The translations under genes were made by a program, and so were the position numbers. A stretch of 64,000 nt of DNA from DASXVX01 sp036504075. GTDB taxonomy: Bacteria > Bacillota > Sulfobacillia > Symbiobacteriales > Symbiobacteriaceae. The stretch lies in the NCBI GenBank assembly GCA_036504075.1, contig DASXVX010000061.1, positions 51,142-115,141 on the forward strand. The letters run 5' to 3'. Numbering within the stretch: position 1 is the stretch's first letter; each line of letters starts with the position of its first letter. Under the pieces are notes generated by a model that ran no database searches, was not told where the DNA came from, and was given only the letters and a program-made list of their open reading frames with translations. Below, in pieces: positions 41,595 to 49,597 of this stretch.

Positions 41595-43199
41595 ATGCCG
41601 AACGACGAGCGCAAGGCGCGCTTCGCCGGGGTATCGGATCGGGAGGTCAGACGGATCTACCGGCCGGAGGATATCCAGGGCTTCAGTTACGATCGGGACC
41701 TGGGCGAGCCGGGCGAGTACCCGTACACCCGGGGCGTGCAGAAAACCATGTACCGGGGCAAGTTCTGGACCATGCGCCAGTTTGCCGGCTTCGGCACCGC
41801 CGAGCAGACCAACCAGCGATTCAAGTACCTGCTCGCTCAGGGTCAGACCGGGCTTTCCACCGCGTTTGACATGCCCACCCTGCTTGGCTATGACTCCGAC
41901 CACCCGTACGCCAACGGCGAGGTGGGCAAGCTGGGCGTGGCGATCGACAGCCTGAAGGACTTCGAGATTCTCTTCGACGGCATTCCGCTGGACCAGGTCT
42001 CCACGTCTATGACCATCAACCCGCCGGCGGCCATCGCCCTGGCGATGTATCTGGCGGTGGCGGAGCAGCAGGGCGTCGCGTGGGACAAGGTAGCGGGGAC
42101 CATTCAGAACGATATTCTGAAGGACTACATTGCCCAGAAGACCTATATTTACCCGCCAACGCCTTCGCTTCGGGTGATTACGGACGTGATGGCCTTCACC
42201 GCCAGTCATGTGCCGAAGTGGAATACCATCTCGATTTCGGGCTACCACATCCGGGAGGCAGGGGCCACGGCAGTCCAGGAGCTGGCCTTTACGCTGGCCG
42301 ACGGCATGCAGTATGTGGAAGCCGCCGTCGCGGCCGGCATGGATGTGGACGAGTTTGCCCCGCGGCTCTCGTTCTTCTTCGACGTGCATAACGATTTCTT
42401 TGAAGAGATCGCGAAGTTCCGGGCGGCGCGGCGCATCTGGGCGAAACTGATGCGGGAGAAGTACGGGGCCAAGAACCCCCGCTCCTGGATGCTGCGGACC
42501 CACGCCCAGACGGCCGGTGTGTCGCTGACGGCCCAGCAGCCCAAGAACAACATCGTGCGGACGACGCTTCAGGCCCTGGCCGCCGTGCTCGGGGGCACCC
42601 AGTCGCTGCACACAAACTCGTTTGATGAGGCGCTGGCCCTGCCGACGGAGGATGCGGTGACGGTGGCCCTGCGGACGCAGCAGATCATCGCCGAGGAGTC
42701 GGGCGCTGCGAGTGTGGTTGACCCGCTGGCAGGTTCGTACTACGTGGAGCATCTGACGAACAAGCTGGAGGAGGAGACCTTCGCTTACTTCGACAGGATC
42801 GCGGCCCAGGGCGGCGTCGTGAAAGCGATTGAGAAGAACTTCTTCCAGCAGGAGATCGCGGATTCCGCCTACCGCTTCCAGAAGCGCATGATGAACGGCG
42901 ACTACAGAGTCGTGGGTGTCAACGCCTACGCCGACCCCAACGAGAAGCTGGATACCCGCCTTCTCAAGCTCGACCCGGAGGTCCAGCGCCGGCAGATCGA
43001 ACGGACCCGGCAGGTGCGGGCGACCCGAGACGCAAAGCGGGCCGCGGATGCGCTCTTCGAACTGCGGCGGGCCTCGGGGACATCGGAGAATCTCATGCCG
43101 TATATTCTCGACTGCGTCCGGGCGTACTGTACCGAAGGCGAGATCTCCGGCGTCTGGCGGGAGCTGTGGGGCGAGTACCGCGAGGAGTCGGTCTACTAG
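41595..43199 (+). CDS. mcmA: Methylmalonyl-CoA mutase, large (catalytic barrel) subunit
   Basis: The enzyme interconverts methylmalonyl-CoA and succinyl-CoA, using adenosylcobalamin bound on a separate subunit. The 534 residues form the substrate-binding TIM barrel: PYTRGVQKTMYRGKFWTMRQFAGFG, STAFDMPTLLGYDSDHP and STSMTINPPA are recognisable in part. ATG 41595 follows GAGGGGTGA; the N-terminus is a little shorter than in many homologs, but no better start is seen. The operon continues with B12 subunit, MeaB and an acyl-CoA dehydrogenase, indicating propionate/odd-chain or branched-chain acyl-CoA breakdown. Confidence 0.94.
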   Translation: MPNDERKARFAGVSDREVRRIYRPEDIQGFSYDRDLGEPGEYPYTRGVQKTMYRGKFWTMRQFAGFGTAEQTNQRFKYLLAQGQTGLSTAFDMPTLLGYDSDHPYANGEVGKLGVAIDSLKDFEILFDGIPLDQVSTSMTINPPAAIALAMYLAVAEQQGVAWDKVAGTIQNDILKDYIAQKTYIYPPTPSLRVITDVMAFTASHVPKWNTISISGYHIREAGATAVQELAFTLADGMQYVEAAVAAGMDVDEFAPRLSFFFDVHNDFFEEIAKFRAARRIWAKLMREKYGAKNPRSWMLRTHAQTAGVSLTAQQPKNNIVRTTLQALAAVLGGTQSLHTNSFDEALALPTEDAVTVALRTQQIIAEESGAASVVDPLAGSYYVEHLTNKLEEETFAYFDRIAAQGGVVKAIEKNFFQQEIADSAYRFQKRMMNGDYRVVGVNAYADPNEKLDTRLLKLDPEVQRRQIERTRQVRATRDAKRAADALFELRRASGTSENLMPYILDCVRAYCTEGEISGVWRELWGEYREESVY

Positions 43200-43217
43200 G
43201 GGGGAGACGAGCTGACC

Positions 43218-43625
43218 ATGCAAAAGCTGGAACGGAAAATGCGGGTCCTGGTAGCGAAACTGGGGCTTGATGCACACGACCGGGGCGCCAAGGTAGTGGC
43301 TCGGGCTTACCGGGACGCCGGGTTTGAGGTAATCTATACCGGGATCTATCAGCGGCCCGAGCAGGTGGCGGAGGCGGTCATCCAGGAAGATGTGGACGTG
43401 GTGGCCATCTCCTCGCTGGCGGGCGCACACCTGACGCTGATTCCCCAGTTGATCGGCCTGTTGGCCGACCAGGGCGTCGACGACGTGCTGGTACTGGCCG
43501 GGGGGGTTATTCCCGAAGACGACGTCGCAGCGCTCAGGGCGGCCGGCGTGGCGGAGGTCTTCGGGCCGGGCAGCGACCTGGACGAGATTATTCGCTTCAC
43601 GACCGAGCACGTGCAGCGGGCATGA
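43218..43625 (+). CDS. mcmB: Methylmalonyl-CoA mutase, cobalamin-binding small subunit
   Basis: The 135 residues form the B12-binding Rossmann-like domain: lower-ligand motif DxHxxG (GLDAHDRGAKV, residues 17-27), SxL (ISSLAGAH) and the GG loop (LAGGVIP). It pairs with the large subunit, giving the two-polypeptide mutase found in archaea and several Bacillota. ATG 43218 is 18 bases after the large subunit stop. Confidence 0.94.
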   Translation: MQKLERKMRVLVAKLGLDAHDRGAKVVARAYRDAGFEVIYTGIYQRPEQVAEAVIQEDVDVVAISSLAGAHLTLIPQLIGLLADQGVDDVLVLAGGVIPEDDVAALRAAGVAEVFGPGSDLDEIIRFTTEHVQRA

Positions 43626-43637
43626 GAGGGGTTAGAC

Positions 43638-44759
43638 TTGGAACTCACGACGCTGATCGAACGGTTCTTACAGGGTGACCGGCGGGCGCTGGCCCGGGCG
43701 ATCACCTGGGTCGAGAACGGGGCGGATGAAGCGGCGGCCCTGATTCGGGCCACGTACCCGCTCACGGGACGAGCCCACGTCATCGGCATTACGGGTCCGC
43801 CCGGGGCGGGCAAATCGACGCTGGTGGACCGGCTCGCCGGGCGGTATCGGCAGATGGGTCAGTCCGTGGCGATCGTCGCGGTGGACCCCACCAGCCCGTT
43901 CTCCGGCGGCGCCATTTTGGGCGATCGCATCCGCATGCAGCGGACGCTTGCGGATCCGGGCGTTTTCATGCGCTCCCTGGCCTCCCGGGGACACCTGGGC
44001 GGCATCTCCATCGCCACCGGCGATGTGGTGGGACTCATGGATGCCTTCGGGTTCGACGTGATCATCGTGGAGACGGTGGGCGCCGGGCAATCGGAAGTGG
44101 AGATCATGGAACTGGCCCACACCACCTGTGTGGTGTTGATTCCGGGCATGGGCGACGACATTCAGGCGATCAAGGCCGGCATTCTGGAGATCGGCGACGT
44201 CTTTGCCGTCAACAAGGCCGACCGGGACGGTGCGGACCGCACGGTGATGGAGATCGAATCGATGCTGGACCTGGGCCACATGGGCGAGGCAGGCGTCAAC
44301 CGCTGGACCGGTGAGGTCAAGGCGAACGCCGGCGCATACGATCGGTTGGACCGGACCGGGCATCATGGGGCGGCCGAAGTCGGCGGTACGCCCTCGTACA
44401 TGACGGCGGCGGCCCGCCACTCGGCGGACCGGCACGGCACGGCCAATCCGGGGGACGTCTCCTGGCGCCCACCGGTGGTCAGGACCATCGCCAAGGACGA
44501 CCAGGGCACCGAAGACCTGGTGAACCGCATGGTCGAACACCTCGCCTTTTTGAAGGAGACGGGGCGCTGGGAACACCTCAAGCTCTCCGACGCAGCGGCC
44601 AAGCTGCGGGAACTGATCTCCACCCGGGCGGCCCGGACTGTGCTGGGCCGGGCGGCGGGCGCCGGCGACCTGGAGCGGCTGACCCGAGCGGTGGCGGAGC
44701 GGACGACGGACCCTTACACCGCGGCTGACGAATTACTAACCCGCTATTTGACCCTATAA
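43638..44759 (+). CDS. meaB: Methylmalonyl-CoA mutase GTPase chaperone MeaB/ArgK with a long insertion
   Basis: MeaB protects and reactivates the mutase. The 373 residues contain the P-loop GPPGAGKSTLVDRL (about 53-66), DPTSPFSGGAILGDRIRM, ETVGAGQSEVEIM and NKADRDGAD. Between residues about 216 and 275 there is an extra Gly/His/Ala-rich segment (starting GEAGVNRW, ending PGDVSW), splitting LDLGH from WRPPVVRT, which are usually adjacent. The TTG start at 43638 follows GAGAGGGGT. Confidence 0.93.
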   Translation: MELTTLIERFLQGDRRALARAITWVENGADEAAALIRATYPLTGRAHVIGITGPPGAGKSTLVDRLAGRYRQMGQSVAIVAVDPTSPFSGGAILGDRIRMQRTLADPGVFMRSLASRGHLGGISIATGDVVGLMDAFGFDVIIVETVGAGQSEVEIMELAHTTCVVLIPGMGDDIQAIKAGILEIGDVFAVNKADRDGADRTVMEIESMLDLGHMGEAGVNRWTGEVKANAGAYDRLDRTGHHGAAEVGGTPSYMTAAARHSADRHGTANPGDVSWRPPVVRTIAKDDQGTEDLVNRMVEHLAFLKETGRWEHLKLSDAAAKLRELISTRAARTVLGRAAGAGDLERLTRAVAERTTDPYTAADELLTRYLTL

Positions 44760-44774
44760 TGAGGAGGCACTCGC

Positions 44775-45920
44775 ATGGATTTCTTCCTGACTGAGGACCA
44801 GAAGATGATTCGCGACGCAATTCGGCAACTGGCAGAGAAAGAGATCGCCCCCCGCTCCGCGGCGTACAACGCGCAGCACGAATTCCCGTGGCGGAACTTC
44901 AAGCTTCTGGCCGAGAACGGCTACCTGAACATGCATTTGCCGGAGCCGTACGGCGGGGGCATGGACTGGGTCAGCTACGCCATCGTCATCGAAGAACTGG
45001 CCCGGGCCTGCGCCGTGACATCGGTCATTTTCGAAGTCCACTGCTCGCTCCATTCCGAAGCGATTTTCCACTTCGGCTCCAAGGAGCAGAAAGACAAGTA
45101 CCTGCCGAAGCTGACCGCGGGCGAGATCCTTGGCGCCTACGCGCTGACCGAGCCCGGGGCCGGGTCCGACGCGGCGGCCCTGCGGACGTCGGCCGTGAAG
45201 GACGGCGACGCTTACGTGCTGAACGGTGAGAAGACGTTCATCACCAACGGCGGGCAGGCCGGGCTGTATATCGTGTTTGCCCGGACGAACACGGACCCGG
45301 CGTCGGGGCACAAGGGCATCAGCGCGTTCCTGGTCGAGGCGGGGACGCCGGGCTTCAGCATCGGCAAGCCCATGGAGAAAATGGGGCTGCACGCCTCGCA
45401 CACGACCACCCTGCACTTCGAGGACTGCCGGGTGCCGGTCGGCCAGCTGCTGGGGCCGGAAGGCGATGGCTTCAAAATCGCCATGGCGATTCTGGACCGG
45501 GGCCGCATCGGCATCGCTGCCCAGGCGGTGGGCATCACCCAGGCGGCGCTGGATGACTCGGTCAAGTATGCCAGGGAGCGGACCACGTTCGGCAAGCCGA
45601 TCGCCGAGCACCAGGCGATCGCCTTCAAAGTCGCCGACATGGCCACCGACCTGGAGGCTGCCCGCCTGATGCTGTACCGGGCTGCGTTCCTCATGGGCCA
45701 GGGCGCCCGGGCCACCCGGGAAATCTCCATGGCGAAGCTGTTCGCGTCGGAGATGGCCATGAAGCATACGGTCGAGGCGGTCCAAATTCACGGCGGTTAC
45801 GGCTACATGCAGGATTACCGGGTGGAGCGGCTGATGCGGGAGGCCAAAATCACCCAGTTGTACGAGGGCACCAGCGAGATTCAGCGAATGGTCATCTCAC
45901 GGGCGCTGCTCCGGGACTGA
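44775..45920 (+). CDS. Acyl-CoA dehydrogenase
   Basis: An FAD-dependent dehydrogenase of acyl-CoA thioesters, 381 residues, full length. Family signatures include YALTEPGAGSDAAALRTSA (residues 120-138), GEKTFITNGGQAG and the C-terminal QIHGGYGYMQDYRVERLMREAKI, given in part; the catalytic Glu is expected in the YEGTSEIQRM segment. GAGGAGG precedes ATG 44775. Its place in the mutase operon suggests a role in branched or short-chain acyl-CoA oxidation, but the exact substrate is undetermined. Confidence 0.93.
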   Translation: MDFFLTEDQKMIRDAIRQLAEKEIAPRSAAYNAQHEFPWRNFKLLAENGYLNMHLPEPYGGGMDWVSYAIVIEELARACAVTSVIFEVHCSLHSEAIFHFGSKEQKDKYLPKLTAGEILGAYALTEPGAGSDAAALRTSAVKDGDAYVLNGEKTFITNGGQAGLYIVFARTNTDPASGHKGISAFLVEAGTPGFSIGKPMEKMGLHASHTTTLHFEDCRVPVGQLLGPEGDGFKIAMAILDRGRIGIAAQAVGITQAALDDSVKYARERTTFGKPIAEHQAIAFKVADMATDLEAARLMLYRAAFLMGQGARATREISMAKLFASEMAMKHTVEAVQIHGGYGYMQDYRVERLMREAKITQLYEGTSEIQRMVISRALLRD

Positions 45921-45937
45921 CGGGGTACCTAAAAAGC

Positions 45938-45977
45938 CGGCTGCCGGGGGTCTTCCCGGCGGCCGTTTCTTTCGATT
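45938..45977 (+). terminator. Terminator after the methylmalonyl-CoA mutase operon
   Basis: GGCTGCCGGG pairs with CCCGGCGGCC (one G-U) around a 6-base loop and is followed by TTTCTTTC. It ends the mcm/acyl-CoA dehydrogenase operon. Confidence 0.8.
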
Positions 45978-46097
45978 TGGGTTGCTGTTGTCGGCCTCGG
46001 TCCGGAGCAAATACTGTACGCTGGGAAAGTTGAGGGCGCGTTGTTGAGGGTACAGTGAGGGATTGCTGGTATGATAGCCGCGAGGGGGTGTCCGGCC

Positions 46098-46352
46098 ATG
46101 GTGCAATACGCCAAGGGCTTTGCTCTTTCGTTTGTTGTGAATGCATTGACCATACTGGGCTGGTACTACATAGGGATGTGGGTGCCGGCCGTGGTTAACG
46201 TGGGGCTGGCGCTGGTCATCCTGGGCTTCTACGGGCTGGAAGACAAGTGGGCCTTCCCCGGGGGCTACTGGACGGTGGAACTGCTCTCGGTCGTCCTCTG
46301 GATTGACGGCATGGGCGCTTTGCTGCAAGCCGGCGGGAGCAGCGGCGGTTGA
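46098..46352 (+). CDS. Small membrane protein, unknown function
   Basis: The 84 residues contain two to three membrane helices (AKGFALSFVVNALTILGWYYIG, VVNVGLALVILGFYGL, ELLSVVLWIDGMGALL). No family is recognised. ATG 46098 is preferred to an in-frame ATG at 46071 because GAGGGGGTG precedes it. It stands alone between two terminators. Confidence 0.65.
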   Translation: MVQYAKGFALSFVVNALTILGWYYIGMWVPAVVNVGLALVILGFYGLEDKWAFPGGYWTVELLSVVLWIDGMGALLQAGGSSGG

Positions 46353-46434
46353 AAACGGGGAACCGTCGGGACGGAGCCGCGTTTCAGGTTCCTGCCGATT
46401 GCGAAAGGTGAATTTCGCCACATAGAAGAAATCT

Positions 46435-46464
46435 AAGCCAGGATGCATCAGGGCATCCTGGCTT
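46435..46464 (+). terminator. Perfect 12-bp hairpin before the amidohydrolase pair
   Basis: AAGCCAGGATGC (46435-46446) and GCATCCTGGCTT (46453-46464) form a perfect stem with a 6-base loop, then GCGTTTT. It may terminate the small membrane-protein transcript or act as an attenuator 43 bases before the amidohydrolase start. A small GCGAAA/TTTCGC inverted repeat lies upstream at 46401-46418. Confidence 0.7.
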
Positions 46465-46507
46465 GCGTTTTCCGTGGGTTCGAGTCGCCGACAAGGGGGG
46501 CCTCTGC

Positions 46508-47638
46508 GTGATTGCCGTAACCCATGCCCGCGTAGTCACCATCGCCGGTGGTGTCATCGAGGCGGGCACCGTGCTGGTCAGTGACGAAGGCAAGATCAAA
46601 GCGGTGGGGGTGGACGTCCGCATCCCGCCAGGGACCAAGACCATCGATGCCAGCGGGCGGACGCTGACGCCCGGCCTGGTGGACGCATACAGCCACCTGG
46701 GACTGGTAAACCAGGGACTCGGTTGGGCCGGGGACGACGCCGACGAATCCACCGACCCCAACACCGCCCATGTGCGCGCCCTGGACGGGATTTACCCCTT
46801 TGACGCCGGCGTGGCCGATGCCCGGTCCGGGGGCGTCACCACCGTGCAGGTGGTGCCCCGGACGACCAACGTGCTGGCCGGCGAGGCGCTGACGCTGAAG
46901 CTCCGCAAAGTCGGGGCGGCCGACGCCATGGTGCTCCGGCGGCCCACCGGCATCGCCGGCGGCCTTGGCGAGGCGCCCAAGGCCCACTACGGCGGTACCA
47001 ACAAGAAAATGCCGGCCACGCGCATGGGCATCGCCGCCATTTTGCGGGAGGCGCTGGCGAAGGCCCAGGAGTACAAGCCCGACAAGGGTCGCGACATGCG
47101 CATCGAGGCGCTTCTGCCGGTGCTCAAAGGCGAAATCCCCCTGGCGCTTGCCACCCACCGGGCCGACGATATCGTCACCGCCCTGCGCATCCAGCGGGAA
47201 TTCGGCCTGAAGCTGACGCTGCTGGGCTGCACGGAGGGCTTTATGGTGGCCGACCTGATCGCCGAAGCCGGGGCCGCCGTGGCTGCCGGACCGTCGTTGG
47301 CCGCCCGGGGCCGGCAGGAGGCCCGGGAGGTCACGCTTTCGCTGCCCGCCGTGCTGATGAAAGCGGGCGTCCGGACCGCCATTGCCTCCGGGCATCCGGA
47401 ACTGCCGCAGCAATATCTCAACATCGCCGCCGGCCTCGCCGCCGCTGCCGGCCTCTCCGAAGAGGACGCCCTGCGGGCCGTGACTCTCACACCGGCGGAG
47501 CTAATCGGCGTCGCCGACCGGGTCGGCTCCATCGAACTGGGCAAGGACGCAGACCTCGTGCTCTGGGACGGCAACCCGCTCGAGCTGATGACGAAAGTCG
47601 TCTGGACCATGGTGGAAGGGAAGGTGGTCTACGAATGA
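46508..47638 (+). CDS. Amidohydrolase-family protein with degraded metal site
   Basis: The 376 residues have the amidohydrolase (imidazolonepropionase-like) fold and are clearly paralogous to the next gene (for example TRADDIVTA-like HRADDIVTALRI vs HRADDIVTAIRI). The metal-site residues differ, however: the HxH of the first strand is YSH (Tyr61), the His at the next position is Ala (about 215), the strand-6 His is Gly240 (LLGCTEGF), and the strand-8 Asp is Gly295 (ASGHPE). It is probably not an active hydrolase alone. GTG 46508 follows AAGGGGGG. The stop overlaps the next gene by four bases, so a paired complex is likely. Confidence 0.88.
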   Translation: MIAVTHARVVTIAGGVIEAGTVLVSDEGKIKAVGVDVRIPPGTKTIDASGRTLTPGLVDAYSHLGLVNQGLGWAGDDADESTDPNTAHVRALDGIYPFDAGVADARSGGVTTVQVVPRTTNVLAGEALTLKLRKVGAADAMVLRRPTGIAGGLGEAPKAHYGGTNKKMPATRMGIAAILREALAKAQEYKPDKGRDMRIEALLPVLKGEIPLALATHRADDIVTALRIQREFGLKLTLLGCTEGFMVADLIAEAGAAVAAGPSLAARGRQEAREVTLSLPAVLMKAGVRTAIASGHPELPQQYLNIAAGLAAAAGLSEEDALRAVTLTPAELIGVADRVGSIELGKDADLVLWDGNPLELMTKVVWTMVEGKVVYE

Positions 47639-48759
47639 TCGCCATCACCGGGGCGAAGCTCTATCCCATCAATCAGCCGCCCATGGACGGCGCCACGCTG
47701 CTGGTCGACCAGGGGAAAATCGCCGGCATCGGCCGGGTGGACATCCCCAACGGCACGACGATCATCGACGCCCGGGGACTCTACCTGCTCCCCGGCTTCG
47801 TCGACCCGCATACCCACGTGGGCCTCTGGGGCGAAGGCGACGGCCCCGCTGCGTACGACGGCAACGAATGGCCGGTCAACAACTCCGGGCAGGTCCGGGC
47901 GATCGACGCGATCAACCCGGCCCACATCTCCTTCGCTGACGCCCGCCTCGCCGGCGTCACCACCGTGCAGACGCTGCCCGGCTCCGGCAACCCCATCGGC
48001 GGCGAAATGGTCGTCATCAAGACCCGCGGCCGCACCGCCGACGACATGGTGCTCCGCCGGCCCAGCGGCCTGAAAGGCGCCCTGGGCGAGAACCCCAAGC
48101 GGCTCCACGGGCAGAACAACAAGCGCATGCCCGCCACCCGCATGGGCGCCGCCGCGGTCATCCGCCAGCATCTGATCAAAGCCCAGGAATACGACCCGGC
48201 CAAGGGCCGGGACCTGGGGCTGGAACTGGCCAGGCTGGTGCTCAAGAAAGAAGTCCCGCTGCGGCTGCACGCCCACCGGGCGGACGATATCGTTACGGCC
48301 ATTCGCATCGCCCGGGAGTTCGGCGTGGACCTGTCCATCGAGCACTGCACCGAGGGCTATCTCATTGCGGACGTCGTGGCCGAGGCGGGTTACCCGGTCA
48401 ACGTCGGCCCCACCCTGGGCGGCCGGTCCAAGCTGGAGACGGCCAACCTGACGTTCAAGGCCGCCGGGATTCTGGCGAAAGCCGGGGCGCACGTGAGCCT
48501 GATGACCGACCATCCCTTCGTGCCCATCGCCCATCACCGGCTGATCGGCGCCCTCTCCGTGCGGGAGGGGATGCGGGAGGAGGATGCGCTCAAGGCCATG
48601 ACCCTCAACCCGGCCATCACCCTGGGGGTCCAGCGCCGGGTCGGATCGCTGGAAGTGGGCAAGGACGCCGACTTCGTGCTCTGGAGCGCCCACCCGTTCA
48701 CGACCCGGGCACAGGTGCAGGCCACGTACATCGACGGTGTTGCCGTCTACCCAAGGTAA
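47635..48759 (+). CDS. Amidohydrolase with complete metal-site motifs
   Basis: The 374 residues keep the hydrolase motifs: HTH (residues 59-61, FVDPHTHVG), His212/214 (LHAHRADDI), His237 (IEHCTEGY) and Asp292 (MTDHPF). The substrate is unknown; the family hydrolyses cyclic amides or similar bonds. ATG 47635 overlaps the preceding gene's stop (ATGA). It probably provides the catalytic activity of a complex with its degenerate paralog. Confidence 0.9.
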   Translation: MIAITGAKLYPINQPPMDGATLLVDQGKIAGIGRVDIPNGTTIIDARGLYLLPGFVDPHTHVGLWGEGDGPAAYDGNEWPVNNSGQVRAIDAINPAHISFADARLAGVTTVQTLPGSGNPIGGEMVVIKTRGRTADDMVLRRPSGLKGALGENPKRLHGQNNKRMPATRMGAAAVIRQHLIKAQEYDPAKGRDLGLELARLVLKKEVPLRLHAHRADDIVTAIRIAREFGVDLSIEHCTEGYLIADVVAEAGYPVNVGPTLGGRSKLETANLTFKAAGILAKAGAHVSLMTDHPFVPIAHHRLIGALSVREGMREEDALKAMTLNPAITLGVQRRVGSLEVGKDADFVLWSAHPFTTRAQVQATYIDGVAVYPR

Positions 48760-48823
48760 ACATTTCCGAGTATTGTTACAGGTGAACCCGCATACTTTCG
48801 CAGACGAAGGAGGAGAAGGGACG

Positions 48824-49525
48824 ATGCCGCTTCGCATCGGACACCGGGGCGCTTCCGGCACCCACCCGGAGAACACGTTGGCCGCATTCCGCCGGGCGGT
48901 GGAACTGGGCGTGCAGGGGATCGAGTTTGATGTTCATCGTACCGCCGACGGTGAGCTGGTGGTCATGCATGATCCCATGGTGGACCGGACCACCGCAGGT
49001 ACCGGACTGATCATGACGATGACGCTGGCCCAGATCAAGAGCCTGGAGGCCGGCGCCTGGAAAGGACCGGAGTTCGCCGGCGAACCAGTGCCGACACTGC
49101 GGGAAGTGATCCGTGCGACACCGGCGGACCTCCTGCTCTTCTGCGAACTGAAAGCGGGTTCGATCCACTACCCGGGCATCGAGCAGGACCTGCTGGCGCT
49201 GATCGAGGCGGAAGGCGCCCGGTCCCGCTTCCAGATCTCTTCGTTCGACCATAAGGCCCTGAAGCAGATTCACGAGTTGTCGCCCACGATGCCGCTGGGC
49301 ATGCTCTACGAGGAAAATTTGCTCGACCCGATCTCCATGGCCAGGGCCATCGGGGCCACCGCCCTGCATCCCGCCTGGATGTGGGTAACGCCGGAACTGG
49401 TGAAAGAGGCCCACGCCGCGGGTCTCACGGTCAACACCTGGGTGGTGGATCTGCCGCCGTTCATCGACATGATGAAGGGCGCCGGCGTCGACGGGATTAT
49501 GTCCAATTATCCCGATCGGCTTTAG
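48824..49525 (+). CDS. Glycerophosphodiester phosphodiesterase
   Basis: This cytosolic enzyme, 233 residues, hydrolyses glycerophosphodiesters to glycerol 3-phosphate and an alcohol. Active-site motifs: IGHRGASGTHPENTLAAF (His near residue 6), EFDVHRTADGELVVMHDP with catalytic residues, and the C-terminal NTWVVD. No signal peptide from ATG 48824, which is chosen because GGAGGAGAAGGG precedes it; an upstream in-frame extension would overlap the amidohydrolase gene. Confidence 0.94.
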   Translation: MPLRIGHRGASGTHPENTLAAFRRAVELGVQGIEFDVHRTADGELVVMHDPMVDRTTAGTGLIMTMTLAQIKSLEAGAWKGPEFAGEPVPTLREVIRATPADLLLFCELKAGSIHYPGIEQDLLALIEAEGARSRFQISSFDHKALKQIHELSPTMPLGMLYEENLLDPISMARAIGATALHPAWMWVTPELVKEAHAAGLTVNTWVVDLPPFIDMMKGAGVDGIMSNYPDRL

Positions 49526-49527
49526 TG

Positions 49528-49570
49528 TATAATGGTACCAGGGCCCTCCGGGGACAGTCCCGGGGGGCCC
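49528..49570 (+). promoter_or_regulatory. TATAAT -10 box with a downstream 12-bp hairpin before the cysteine synthase-like gene
   Basis: TATAAT at 49528-49533 is a perfect -10 box, though no convincing -35 is seen. A stem of GGGCCCTCCGGG with CCCGGGGGGCCC (49541-49570, one G-U) starts just downstream. It could end the preceding gene's transcript or form the 5' end of a new one. Confidence 0.45.
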
Positions 49571-49597
49571 GCATCTTTCGTGGGGGAGATGAGGGAC

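Noticed and set aside
41550..43610. 686-codon - strand frame opposite the mutase genes
   Set aside because: The + strand carries clear methylmalonyl-CoA mutase motifs in both subunits.
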